Shown piece after piece: positions 23,475-31,574 of a DNA stretch of 64,000 nucleotides; the stretch's first letter is position 1, and every line of letters begins with the position of its first letter. The position numbers and the translations under genes were made by a program. Under the pieces are notes generated by a model that saw nothing but the letters and a program-made list of their open reading frames with translations, was not told the DNA's origin and ran no database searches. The stretch is taken from positions 1-64,000 of the forward strand of contig CALEZT010000259.1 of NCBI GenBank assembly GCA_937927975.1, in the 5' to 3' direction. The stretch comes from an uncultured Phycisphaerales bacterium. GTDB lineage: Bacteria > Planctomycetota > Phycisphaerae > Sedimentisphaerales > Anaerobacaceae.

Positions 23475-24449
23475 ATGTCGAATACGGCGGTATTTTTCGA
23501 TCGCGACGGCACGCTGATCAATGATCCCGGGTATCTCAACCACCCCGATCAGGTGCAACTGCTGGAGGGGGCCGCCGAGGCCCTGAGAGAGCTGCACGGC
23601 CTGGGCTACAAGACGGTCGTCGTGTCGAACCAGTCGGGCGTCGCCAGAGGCATCGTGACCGAGGAGATGCTGGAGAAGATCCACGAACGCCTTCGCGAGA
23701 TGCTGGCCGCCAAAGGGGCGACGCTCGACAAGGTCTACTACTGCCCCTACCATCCGGACGGCGTGGTCGAGCAGTACCGCAAGGACAGCGATCTGCGCAA
23801 GCCCAAGCCCGGCATGCTCCTGGCCGCAGCCCGCGAGATGGAGATCGACCTGGCGAAGTCCTGGATGATCGGCGACGCCGAGCGGGACATCGAAGCCGGT
23901 CGCAGCGCGGGATGCAGGACTATTCTGGTCAGCACGGCTCGATCGGAGTATGGCTACCCGGAGAGAAGCCGGCCGGACCACGTGGCCGTGAACATGAGAG
24001 AAGCCGTCAACATCGTGAAGAAATACCATCGTTCTGTTCAGGAGAGCCGCCCCATGCCGGCGTCACCGACAAATCAGGAGGAAACGTTGTCCGCCAAGTC
24101 TGTGGAGATCCTCTCGATGGTGGAAGAATACGCATCGCAAGAAACAGAGAGACAGAAGTCGCAGGGGCAACCCTCTCCCGCGGCCGGCGCAAAGGCCGAA
24201 CAGCTCCTCGCGGGCATCCTCGAACAGTTGCGAGGCCTGCGGAAAGACGAGATGTTCACCGCCGAATTTTCTCTGCTGCGGCTGATCGCAGGCATTCTCC
24301 AGGTCTTCGTCCCCTTCTGTCTGCTGATGGCGGTCTGGTTCCTCATGGGCACGACCCGCCAGAACGACAACGTCCTCGTGTCTCTGGGCTTCGGCGCGGT
24401 GCTGCAGATGATGGCCCTGACCTTCTATGTGATGCACGGGCGCCGCTAG
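23475..24449 (+). CDS. gmhB: GmhB-type HAD phosphatase fused to a membrane-anchored C-terminal extension
   Basis: A 324-residue protein. Residues 1-175 are a HAD phosphatase of the GmhB histidinol-phosphatase-like type, with catalytic Asp motif FFDRDGTLIND, then VSNQSGVARG, and KPKPGMLLAAA, then MIGDAERDIEAG. It would dephosphorylate heptose 1,7-bisphosphate between the two HldE steps. Normal GmhB ends near residue 190. Here about 135 residues follow: a charged, glutamine-rich region (SQETERQKSQGQP), then two hydrophobic helices (VFVPFCLLMAVWFLM near 272-290, and VLQMMALTFYVM near 305-320). That would place the enzyme at the membrane. Its function there is inferred. Confidence 0.88.
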   Translation: MSNTAVFFDRDGTLINDPGYLNHPDQVQLLEGAAEALRELHGLGYKTVVVSNQSGVARGIVTEEMLEKIHERLREMLAAKGATLDKVYYCPYHPDGVVEQYRKDSDLRKPKPGMLLAAAREMEIDLAKSWMIGDAERDIEAGRSAGCRTILVSTARSEYGYPERSRPDHVAVNMREAVNIVKKYHRSVQESRPMPASPTNQEETLSAKSVEILSMVEEYASQETERQKSQGQPSPAAGAKAEQLLAGILEQLRGLRKDEMFTAEFSLLRLIAGILQVFVPFCLLMAVWFLMGTTRQNDNVLVSLGFGAVLQMMALTFYVMHGRR

Positions 24450-24452
24450 ACG

Positions 24453-25490
24453 ATGGCATCGAAGCTTGCGAACGTTCAAACCTTGGCGATTCGCTGCCCG
24501 AACTGGGTGGGGGACGTGGTGATGGCGACTCCCGTCTTCGACTGCTTGCGCAGGAACCTGCCGCAGGCCAGAATCGTCGGCGTGATGAAGAAGAGCGCCC
24601 AGGGGATCGTACGCGACGGCCCCTGGTTCGACGAAGTGGTGGACGCCAGCGACAAGACCTGGGCGGGCTTTCTACGGATGCAGAAACAGCTTCGAGCCCT
24701 GTCGCCCGACGCCGCCATCCTGCTGACCAACTCGATTCGATCGGCGCTGACCCTGCGACTGAGCGGCGTTCGGAAGATCTACGGCTACCGCCGCCAATGG
24801 CGGAACCTCCTGCTGGCGGGCGGCCCATCCCCCTCGCGCAACGGGACGACGGTCCCGATTCCCATGGGCGAATACTATCTGGAGATCTGCCGCTGGCTCG
24901 ACCTGGATATTCCCGAGCGGCCCAGGCCCACCCTTTTCGTCGGCCAAGACCTGCAGAAACGCGGAGATTCGCTCCTGGCCCGCTACGGCGTCGCAGACAG
25001 CGACTTTCTTATCGGTCTCAATCCCGGGGCCAGCTTCGGCTCCTCCAAGTGCTGGCCGCCGGAGTATTTCGCGGAACTGGCCTCGCTGTGCCGAAAGGCG
25101 TTCGACGCCAAGATCATTCTCTTCTCAGGACCGGGCGAAGAAGGTATCATAGAGGATATCCTGGCCCGGGCGCAGGTCGAGATGATCGACGCGCGGGTCG
25201 ACCTGGAGATGCTCAAGCCGCTCGTGAAGCGGTGCAATTTGTTCGTTACCAACGACACGGGCCCCCGCCATTACGCGGTGGCCTTCGACGTTCCGACGGT
25301 GGTGATCATGGGCTCGACCGATCCGCGGTACACCGCCGCGAACCTGGAGCGTACGGCGGTCGTGCGGAAAGAGCTGGAGTGCTCGCCCTGTCATAAGAAG
25401 GTCTGCCCCAGGCAGCATGAGTGCATGAGACAAATCCGGCCGGCGGAGGTCGTGGAGGCCGCCGAACGGCTTGCAAAGACGCTTAGATAG
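24453..25490 (+). CDS. waaF: ADP-heptose:LPS heptosyltransferase (WaaF-like)
   Basis: A 345-residue GT9 glycosyltransferase. The N-terminus has the WaaF-type CPNWVGDVVMATPVFD acceptor/metal region; the nucleotide-binding part reads GLNPGASFGSSKCWPPEYFA near 190-209, then TNDTGPRHYAVAFDVPTVVIMG near 271-292, in which the DTGPRH motif matches heptosyltransferase II. The C-terminal CSPCHKKVCPRQHECMRQI is a cysteine-rich tail seen in WaaF-type proteins. It would add a heptose to the inner core in the cytoplasm. It starts 3 bases after gmhB. Confidence 0.92.
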   Translation: MASKLANVQTLAIRCPNWVGDVVMATPVFDCLRRNLPQARIVGVMKKSAQGIVRDGPWFDEVVDASDKTWAGFLRMQKQLRALSPDAAILLTNSIRSALTLRLSGVRKIYGYRRQWRNLLLAGGPSPSRNGTTVPIPMGEYYLEICRWLDLDIPERPRPTLFVGQDLQKRGDSLLARYGVADSDFLIGLNPGASFGSSKCWPPEYFAELASLCRKAFDAKIILFSGPGEEGIIEDILARAQVEMIDARVDLEMLKPLVKRCNLFVTNDTGPRHYAVAFDVPTVVIMGSTDPRYTAANLERTAVVRKELECSPCHKKVCPRQHECMRQIRPAEVVEAAERLAKTLR

Positions 25491-25491
25491 C

Positions 25492-27066
25492 ATGGATCCT
25501 TCGATCTACAGAAAACGATGGCATCGACTCCGAGACGGCAAGGCCGACCTGGGCGAACTGCACCTTCTCGCCCGACAGATCGCCTTTTCGTTCATCGACA
25601 AGCATTTTCAGAGCGGCCTGTACGTGGCGGAGTACATCGACCTGCTCTGCCAGATGGCGACCTTCCATTCCCGGGACGAGACGGCCAACGTTGCATCTGC
25701 GGCCCTGTTCGAGATCATCGTCGAGAAACTCTGCGACGACTTCGAGGACCTGCCGGTCGAGGTGTACAGCCGGGTCATGTGCCAGGTGATCTCCTTCTGT
25801 CGAACCGTCCCGGCCGGCAAGAGCCTCGACGCCAGGCTCACCGACTTCGGCGTCGCGTCGCCTGAGGAACTTCTGCGACGCGCCGTCGCCACGCACACCC
25901 GCCAGCATCGCCGCGACCCGGCAAAGCCCCCCCGCCGGATCGTCCTGCTCTCCCGCGTGACCATCGGGGCCGACGTCGCAATCCTGAGCGTCATGATCCA
26001 GCGACTGCGTCGGCTGTTTCCCGAGACGGATATCGTCGTCATCGGCAACCGCAAGCTGGAAGAGCTTTTCGGCGGCAATCCCGACGTGCGGATTCGCGAG
26101 CTGAGCTACGCGCGTCGCGGCGGGCTCTTCGAGCGGTTCGCCAGTTGGCACGCGACCCTGGACATCCTGCAGCAGGAACTGGCCGACGGCGAGCAGGACA
26201 CGCTCGTCATCGATCCGGATTCGCGGATCACACAGCTCGGCGTGCTGCCTGTGATGCATGCGGACAACTACCTGTTCTTCAACACGCGGGACCACGTGCT
26301 CACCGCCAACGGCCACTGCATGGCGGAATGGACGAACGAATGGATCAACGGGGTTTTCGGGACCCCGGATTTCGCCTACCCTGCGGTCTGGATTCCCTCC
26401 GCGACGAACAGTTCGGGCAAGGCGAAGATCGACGCCCTGCGGACCGCCGGAGCGCGGCGCGTGGTCGCGATGAACCTGGGGGTTGGACAGAACCCCAGGA
26501 AACGCGTCGGACTGGAGTTCGAAAAACGGCTCCTGCGGGCCCTCGTCGCCGTCCCCGGCACGGTGGTCGTCCTGGACCGCGGATTCGGCGCCGACGAAGA
26601 GGAACGCTGCGGTCTCCTGATGGGAGACATGAACGAGCAGGGAGTCCCTGGGGTACAGACTTCGATGGCTGCCGCGGCGCCTTCGGTGTCGCACGGGGTC
26701 ATCGCAATCGAGTGCGGCATCGGTGAAATGGCCTCCCTCATCGCCCACAGCGACGAATACATCGGCTACGATTCCGCCTGTCAGCACATCGCGGCGGCCG
26801 TCCGGGCGCCGACGCTGACGATCTTCGCCGGGAGCAACAACAACAACTTCATCCGCCGGTGGAGCGCGTGCGGAGACACCGACTGCCGGATCGTGCACGT
26901 CAATACGCTTGCCGATTCGCAGCACGTCGACGTGAGCGAGGTGGTCGCCAGGGTCATGCAGGAACGGGCCCAGCGGACGCCGGAACCACTTAAACCGGCG
27001 GTCCAGGAGATCCGCGCATCCCGATCCGCAAACAGCAATTCCAGCCGGGGAATCAGCAAGCCATAG
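25492..27066 (+). CDS. GT9-fold glycosyltransferase-like protein with extra N-terminal domain
   Basis: A 524-residue protein. The last 380 residues follow the heptosyltransferase layout: RRIVLLSRVTIGADVAILSV near 141-160 (N-terminal Rossmann strand), VVAMNLGVGQNPRKRVGLEF, and EYIGYDSACQHIAAAVRAPTL near 422-442, which parallels the DSGPxH/GYDSxxxH motif. The first 130 residues are a helical domain with no match I can name (LLARQIAFSFIDKHF, YVAEYIDLLCQMATF). The ATG follows the waaF stop by one base, so expression is coupled. It may add a second heptose or other sugar; the sugar is not known. Confidence 0.75.
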   Translation: MDPSIYRKRWHRLRDGKADLGELHLLARQIAFSFIDKHFQSGLYVAEYIDLLCQMATFHSRDETANVASAALFEIIVEKLCDDFEDLPVEVYSRVMCQVISFCRTVPAGKSLDARLTDFGVASPEELLRRAVATHTRQHRRDPAKPPRRIVLLSRVTIGADVAILSVMIQRLRRLFPETDIVVIGNRKLEELFGGNPDVRIRELSYARRGGLFERFASWHATLDILQQELADGEQDTLVIDPDSRITQLGVLPVMHADNYLFFNTRDHVLTANGHCMAEWTNEWINGVFGTPDFAYPAVWIPSATNSSGKAKIDALRTAGARRVVAMNLGVGQNPRKRVGLEFEKRLLRALVAVPGTVVVLDRGFGADEEERCGLLMGDMNEQGVPGVQTSMAAAAPSVSHGVIAIECGIGEMASLIAHSDEYIGYDSACQHIAAAVRAPTLTIFAGSNNNNFIRRWSACGDTDCRIVHVNTLADSQHVDVSEVVARVMQERAQRTPEPLKPAVQEIRASRSANSNSSRGISKP

Positions 27067-27095
27067 GAGCCGGGCGCCCTTGCCCCGATTTAGGG

Positions 27096-28658
27096 ATGAG
27101 AATTCTCTTCATATACCCTTCGACGGACTCGCAGGTGGGCTTCAACTACGGCGTCGCCCACATGGCCGCGATCCTCAAACGCGCCGGACACGAGGTCGGA
27201 TTCTGGCAGCTCTGCGAGGAACTGGAGCCGCTGCCGAGCGAGCAGCAGTTCGTCGAGCGGATCGCAAGGGAGAAGCCCGACATTCTGGCGTTCTCGGTCG
27301 TCACGAATCAATGGCCCTATACGGAAATGCTCGCGAAGTGGGCCCGGCGAAAGTCCACCGTCCCCTTCGTGATCGGCGGCGTCCATACCCTCTCGAACAC
27401 CGAACAGATCCTCGCCACCGGTCTGTTCGACTATGCCTTTCGCGGCGAGTGCGAGGACGCGTTCCTCGAGTTCGTGAACCGGCTCGCGCGAGGCGAAAGC
27501 GTCGAGGATGTCCCGAACCTCGCCTACGCGGTGCCAAAGGGGGATGAGACTCCTCTTGCTTCAAACTTCAAACTTCAAACTTCAAACTTTCGAATCAATC
27601 CCGTCGGCCCGCTTCCGGAACTGACGAAGCTGCCGCTGAAGGACTACGAGTGCATGGACTTCCAGCGACTGATCGACGCCAAGCAAGGTTGGGTCGGCCT
27701 GATGGCGTCCCGCGGATGTCCCTTCTCGTGCACCTACTGCTTCAACCACGTGATGGTCGAGTCGTACCGCCAGGACCTCAAGTGCAGCTTCAAAGACCTG
27801 CACTACATCCGCCGGTTCGACATCGGACAGATGATCGACGAGATCCGCTACCTGCTGGCGAACTATCACAACATCCGCATGTTCATCTTCGACGACGACC
27901 TGTTCACGTTCGACAAGGCGTACGTGAGGGAGTTCTGCAAAGAGTACCGAAAGGTCACGGACCTTCCGTTCGTGGTCAACGCCCACGTGGGCTTCTTCGA
28001 CGACGAATTGGCGGCCTGCCTGGCTCAGGCGAACTGCCGGATCGTGAAGTTCGGCCTCGAATCGGGCAGCCCCAAGGTCCGCAAGACGATCCTCAACCGC
28101 CACATGACCAACGAAGCCATCGTCGAGGCCATCGCCGCCGTGGAGCGTCACGGCATGCACAGCTCGGTCTTCATCATCATCGGCTTTCCGCACGAGGGCC
28201 GCGAGGACGTGCTCGATACCGTGCGTCTCTTGGGCCAGGCCAGGCCGGGGCGGTTCCGCTGGACCTACTTCTTCCCCTTCCCCGGCACGCGGGCCCACGA
28301 GATCAGCGTCGAGGGCGGGTTCATCAACGAAGAGAAGATGGAGCGGCTCAAGAACTTCACCGACGAGTCGTGCCTCGAATTCAGTCCCGAGCACAGCTTC
28401 CTGCTCAAGAAGATCGGGCGGATCATGCCCTGGTTCGTCAACGCGCACTCGGCGCTCCCGGTGGCGGAATTCTACCGGGGCAAAGTCCAGGAGATCCTGC
28501 AGATGGACGAGGCCGCGTGGGAGCAGGCGGCCCCCGCGATTCGCAAGCAGGACGCGGAGTACTCCAAGCGGTTCTGCGAACAAGGTCTGTCGCACTACGC
28601 AATCAAGTACAATCGATTCATGGGCGTGATTTCGGACTACTTCCTGAATGAACGATGA
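27096..28658 (+). CDS. B12-binding-type radical SAM protein
   Basis: A 520-residue protein. Residues 1-145 have the cobalamin-binding (Rossmann) fold, without an obvious DxHxxG motif (VGFNYGVAHMAAILKRAGHEV). The radical SAM cluster motif is C208-PFS-C212-TY-C215 in RGCPFSCTYCFN. RMFIFDDDLF and KFGLESGSPKVRKTILNR are typical strands of the same class. Residues about 155-166 (ASNFKLQTSNFR) are encoded by four tandem CTTCAAA units and look inserted. The family makes modified sugars, lipids or hopanoids; here the place in the LPS run suggests modification of a sugar or lipid, but this is inference. Confidence 0.85.
   Translation: MRILFIYPSTDSQVGFNYGVAHMAAILKRAGHEVGFWQLCEELEPLPSEQQFVERIAREKPDILAFSVVTNQWPYTEMLAKWARRKSTVPFVIGGVHTLSNTEQILATGLFDYAFRGECEDAFLEFVNRLARGESVEDVPNLAYAVPKGDETPLASNFKLQTSNFRINPVGPLPELTKLPLKDYECMDFQRLIDAKQGWVGLMASRGCPFSCTYCFNHVMVESYRQDLKCSFKDLHYIRRFDIGQMIDEIRYLLANYHNIRMFIFDDDLFTFDKAYVREFCKEYRKVTDLPFVVNAHVGFFDDELAACLAQANCRIVKFGLESGSPKVRKTILNRHMTNEAIVEAIAAVERHGMHSSVFIIIGFPHEGREDVLDTVRLLGQARPGRFRWTYFFPFPGTRAHEISVEGGFINEEKMERLKNFTDESCLEFSPEHSFLLKKIGRIMPWFVNAHSALPVAEFYRGKVQEILQMDEAAWEQAAPAIRKQDAEYSKRFCEQGLSHYAIKYNRFMGVISDYFLNER
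27559..27586. repeat. four CTTCAAA heptamers inside the radical SAM gene
   Basis: Four exact CTTCAAA units in tandem, followed by CTTT. The same heptamer builds the intergenic element at 56528-56625. The reading frame is kept across the array. Confidence 0.85.
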
Positions 28659-29560
28659 CGCCGACCCGCGCACATCCCGAAGGCCGACCCAATTCCGCGA
28701 GTGATGCGACGGTCTTTTTCGTGGCCGAACCGTTCGCGGAGGCGTTCGCCCAACTCGGGTTGACTTCGCTCGACGCAGTCTTCGCATTCGAGTCGGGTCG
28801 CGATCTCGTCAAGCTCAACATCGGCCGGTTCCGGCGGCGCGTGCAGTTCGCAGCAGCGCCCGCGGGTTCGCGGACGCCGGTGAAGATCTTCCTGAAACGC
28901 TACGACCGGCCGCCGATCCTCGGGCAAATCCGCAACTGGTTCTGTCACGGGGGGCGCAAGTCCTTTGCGTCCGCCGAACGAGAGGCCATCGAGGACCTCG
29001 CGGCCGCCGGGGTGGGCGTGCCGCGCGTCGTCGCCTGGGGACAGCAGTGGGGACGCATCTTCGAACGGAAGAGCTTCCTGATGACCGAAGAGATCCGCGA
29101 CTCGCAGTCGCTGGAACGCAGACTGCCGGCCTGCTTTGCCGGCCGAAAGACCCCTGCCTCGCTGCGGGCCCGACGGGGCTTTGTCCGCCGGCTCGCGGAC
29201 TTCATCCGGCGGTTCCACGCGACCGGCCGGCGACATCGGGACCTGTACATGGCCCACATCTTCTGCTCCGACTCAGGCGAGTTCTGCCTGATCGACCTGG
29301 CGAGGGCCTCGCGTCCCCTTCTCCAGAGGCGGTTCCAGATCAAAGATCTCGCGCAGCTCCACTATTCCTGCCCGGCCAGACATTTCACACGAACCGATCG
29401 AATGCGGTTCTATCTCGCGTACATCGGTCGCGAGAAGCTCTCGCCGAAAGACAAGTCATTGATTCGAGCCGTGCAGCGAAAGACCGCGAGCATGTCGCGT
29501 CACAACGTCAAGCATGGAGCCGTGCCGCCCTTTCTCGAACGCGCGGAGGACGGACGCTGA
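28655..29560 (+). CDS. LPS core/Kdo kinase-like protein (WaaP/InaA family)
   Basis: A 301-residue protein with a protein-kinase-like fold. Residues near 193-202 read HRDLYMAHIF, the HxDxxxxH catalytic loop of WaaP and KdkA kinases. DLARASRP after FCLIDL gives the metal-binding aspartate. The family phosphorylates heptose or Kdo in the LPS core from ATP. The gene overlaps the radical SAM stop and ends one base before the next start. An insert near residues 150-165 (ACFAGRKTPASLRARRG) is arginine-rich but not obviously foreign. Confidence 0.8.
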   Translation: MTPTRAHPEGRPNSASDATVFFVAEPFAEAFAQLGLTSLDAVFAFESGRDLVKLNIGRFRRRVQFAAAPAGSRTPVKIFLKRYDRPPILGQIRNWFCHGGRKSFASAEREAIEDLAAAGVGVPRVVAWGQQWGRIFERKSFLMTEEIRDSQSLERRLPACFAGRKTPASLRARRGFVRRLADFIRRFHATGRRHRDLYMAHIFCSDSGEFCLIDLARASRPLLQRRFQIKDLAQLHYSCPARHFTRTDRMRFYLAYIGREKLSPKDKSLIRAVQRKTASMSRHNVKHGAVPPFLERAEDGR

Positions 29561-30721
29561 ATGGTCAAGAAGGTCGCCATCATCATCGAGCGAACCGACG
29601 TCGCCCTCGGCGGGGCCGAGCGGTCCATCTCCGAGGTCGCCGACGCCTTGTCGGCCCTGGGTCTGGAGGTCCATCTCCTGGCCGCCAAAGGCGCCGCCGG
29701 CGGCGCGAACACCCACATCCTTTGCCAGGACCTCCCGGGCAAACGAGTGTCCCTCGCGACGTTCGGGACCGCGATCCAGAGACATCTCGCACAGAGCCAT
29801 TACGACATCGTCCACAGCGTCCTGCCCTTCGACTTCGCGGATCTGTATCAGCCGCGAGGCGGGACCTACGCCGAGGCCCTGCTGCGCAACGCGGCCAGCT
29901 ACGCGAACCCACCCGTCCGGCTCTTCAAGAAGCTGACCGCGTGTGTCAACCGCCGCCGCATGGAATTGCTGCGAGCGGAGCGTCGGCTCTGCCAGGGGTC
30001 GAAGGATCCGATGGTCGCCGCCCTGTCACAGTATGTCGTCGAGCAACTCCGTCGGCATTACGGGACCCGTCCCGAGCGCATCGTCCTGACCCTCAACGGC
30101 GTCGCCACAGACCGCAAGGTCGATCCGATCGGAGCGCAAACGCTTCGATCGCGAATCGTCAGTGCGCCGCAGAACAAATCCGTCGTATTCCTGTTCGCGG
30201 CTCACAACTTTCGTCTCAAAGGCCTGGACCGGCTCATCCAGGCTCTGGCGATGACCGAAAGCTCCGCCCGTCTGGCCGTTGTCGGCGAGGGGAGAATCGA
30301 CGGCCCCCAGCGACTGGCCCGCCGGCTCGGGGTGGAGGACCGCGTCGTCTTTCTCGGCCCGCTGAATCAGGTCCAGAACGCCATCGCGGCAGCGGATGTG
30401 GGCATCCTGCCGACCTTCTACGACCCGTCGAGCCGGTTCATTCTCGAAACCCTCGCGGGGGGCAAACCCGTCGTCACGACCCGCTTCAACGGCGCGGCGG
30501 ATCATTTCACGGATGGTCGGCACGGCATTGTCGTCGACTCGCCCTACAATATCCCGGCGCTGGCGGAAGCCATTCGTTATTTCACGGTCCCCGAGAATCT
30601 TCGCAAAGCCGCCCAAGCGATTGCCCAGGACAAACTGGCCGAGAAGATTTCCATCCGCCGGGTTGCCAACGAACTGCTCGGCGTGTATGAAAGAACCCAG
30701 GAAAGGAAGAAACGCCTGTGA
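29561..30721 (+). CDS. GT4-family glycosyltransferase (WaaG-like)
   Basis: A 386-residue GT-B transferase. The N-terminal domain begins with ALGGAERSISEVADALSALG, as in WaaG-type core transferases. The C-terminal part shows FLFAAHNFRLKGLDRLIQAL near 209-228 and GILPTFYDPSSRFILETLAG near 284-303, where the Glu of the ExxxxxE-type motif lies in the final repeat. It would transfer a hexose from a nucleotide sugar to the growing core. It starts directly after the kinase gene and overlaps plsY in a GTGA. Confidence 0.85.
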   Translation: MVKKVAIIIERTDVALGGAERSISEVADALSALGLEVHLLAAKGAAGGANTHILCQDLPGKRVSLATFGTAIQRHLAQSHYDIVHSVLPFDFADLYQPRGGTYAEALLRNAASYANPPVRLFKKLTACVNRRRMELLRAERRLCQGSKDPMVAALSQYVVEQLRRHYGTRPERIVLTLNGVATDRKVDPIGAQTLRSRIVSAPQNKSVVFLFAAHNFRLKGLDRLIQALAMTESSARLAVVGEGRIDGPQRLARRLGVEDRVVFLGPLNQVQNAIAAADVGILPTFYDPSSRFILETLAGGKPVVTTRFNGAADHFTDGRHGIVVDSPYNIPALAEAIRYFTVPENLRKAAQAIAQDKLAEKISIRRVANELLGVYERTQERKKRL

Positions 30722-31365
30722 CATACGGGATTTTCATCGTGGTCGCGCATCTGCTGGGCTCGGTGCCCTTCGCCTTCCTCATCGCGCGGGCCCACGGCAA
30801 AGACTTACGCACCATCGGCTCGGGGAATATCGGCGCGACGAACCTGGCGAGGGCCCTCGGTCGCAGGTGGGGCTATATCTGCTTTGCCCTCGATGTGCTC
30901 AAGGGTTTCATCCCGATGGTCGCGTTTCCGGCAGTCGCAGGCAGGCCGGACAGTCCCGCTACGCTGGCCCTCTGGCTGACGGTCGGCATCGCGGCCATCC
31001 TTGGGCACGTATACCCGGTGACGCTGGGCTTCAAAGGCGGCAAAGGCGTCGCCACGAGCTTCGGCGTGACCCTGGGGCTCTGGCCCTACTTCACTATCCC
31101 TGGCCTGGTCGCCCTGCTCGTATGGGTAGCGGTCGTGCTGATCTGGCGGTATGTCTCTTTGGCTTCGATCTGCGGAGCGGTCGCTTTCCCCGTTGCTCTG
31201 CTGGCCGGCATCGTGATCGTCCCGGCCTGGACCGCTTCGTCGCTCTGGCCGCTCCTGATCGCAGCGGTCGCCATCCCGACCATGGTCATCGTCCGCCACC
31301 GCGAGAACGTCAAGCGACTCATCGCCGGCACCGAAAGCAAGATCCGCGACAAGTCCGCCAAATGA
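30718..31365 (+). CDS. plsY: glycerol-3-phosphate acyltransferase PlsY
   Basis: A 215-residue polytopic membrane protein. The three family motifs are present: GSVPFAFLIARAHGKDLRTIGSGN (near 14-37, shown in part), GHVYPVTLGFKGGKGVATSFG (near 96-116), and the C-terminal VIVRHRENVKRLI (near 191-203). It acylates glycerol 3-phosphate from acyl-phosphate, the first step of phospholipid synthesis. The start is GTG at 30718, overlapping the GT4 stop; AAGGAAG is about 8 bases upstream. It ends the LPS/core run. Confidence 0.92.
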   Translation: MTYGIFIVVAHLLGSVPFAFLIARAHGKDLRTIGSGNIGATNLARALGRRWGYICFALDVLKGFIPMVAFPAVAGRPDSPATLALWLTVGIAAILGHVYPVTLGFKGGKGVATSFGVTLGLWPYFTIPGLVALLVWVAVVLIWRYVSLASICGAVAFPVALLAGIVIVPAWTASSLWPLLIAAVAIPTMVIVRHRENVKRLIAGTESKIRDKSAK

Positions 31366-31430
31366 CATCGCAAAATGGCGAATAAGATCGCGGGTTTGCT
31401 CGGCCTGGGCAAAAATCCCTTGTGAAATCC

Positions 31431-31458
31431 TTGTATTCATCCGACCCCCGGCTATGAT
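31431..31458 (+). promoter_or_regulatory. candidate promoter with about 110-base leader
   Basis: TTGTAT and TATGAT are 16 bases apart. The message would carry a leader of about 110 bases before the gene at 31575, but no riboswitch class is recognised in it. Confidence 0.35.
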
Positions 31459-31574
31459 GGATTTCGGTTTGGCGGTATCCAGAGAGAATGTCGTGCGTTG
31501 CCTGCGGGGGCAATTGTCACCCGAGAGACAGACGTAGGTGCCGTCGAGACAACATCATTTTAGGAGGACATGTC

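Noticed and set aside
27559..27586. CRISPR or microsatellite-type array
   Set aside because: Four 7-base units without spacers are not CRISPR; they match the word element at 56528 and lie in a coding frame.
31459..31574. Riboswitch in the leader of the four-repeat protein
   Set aside because: No known aptamer motif was recognised.
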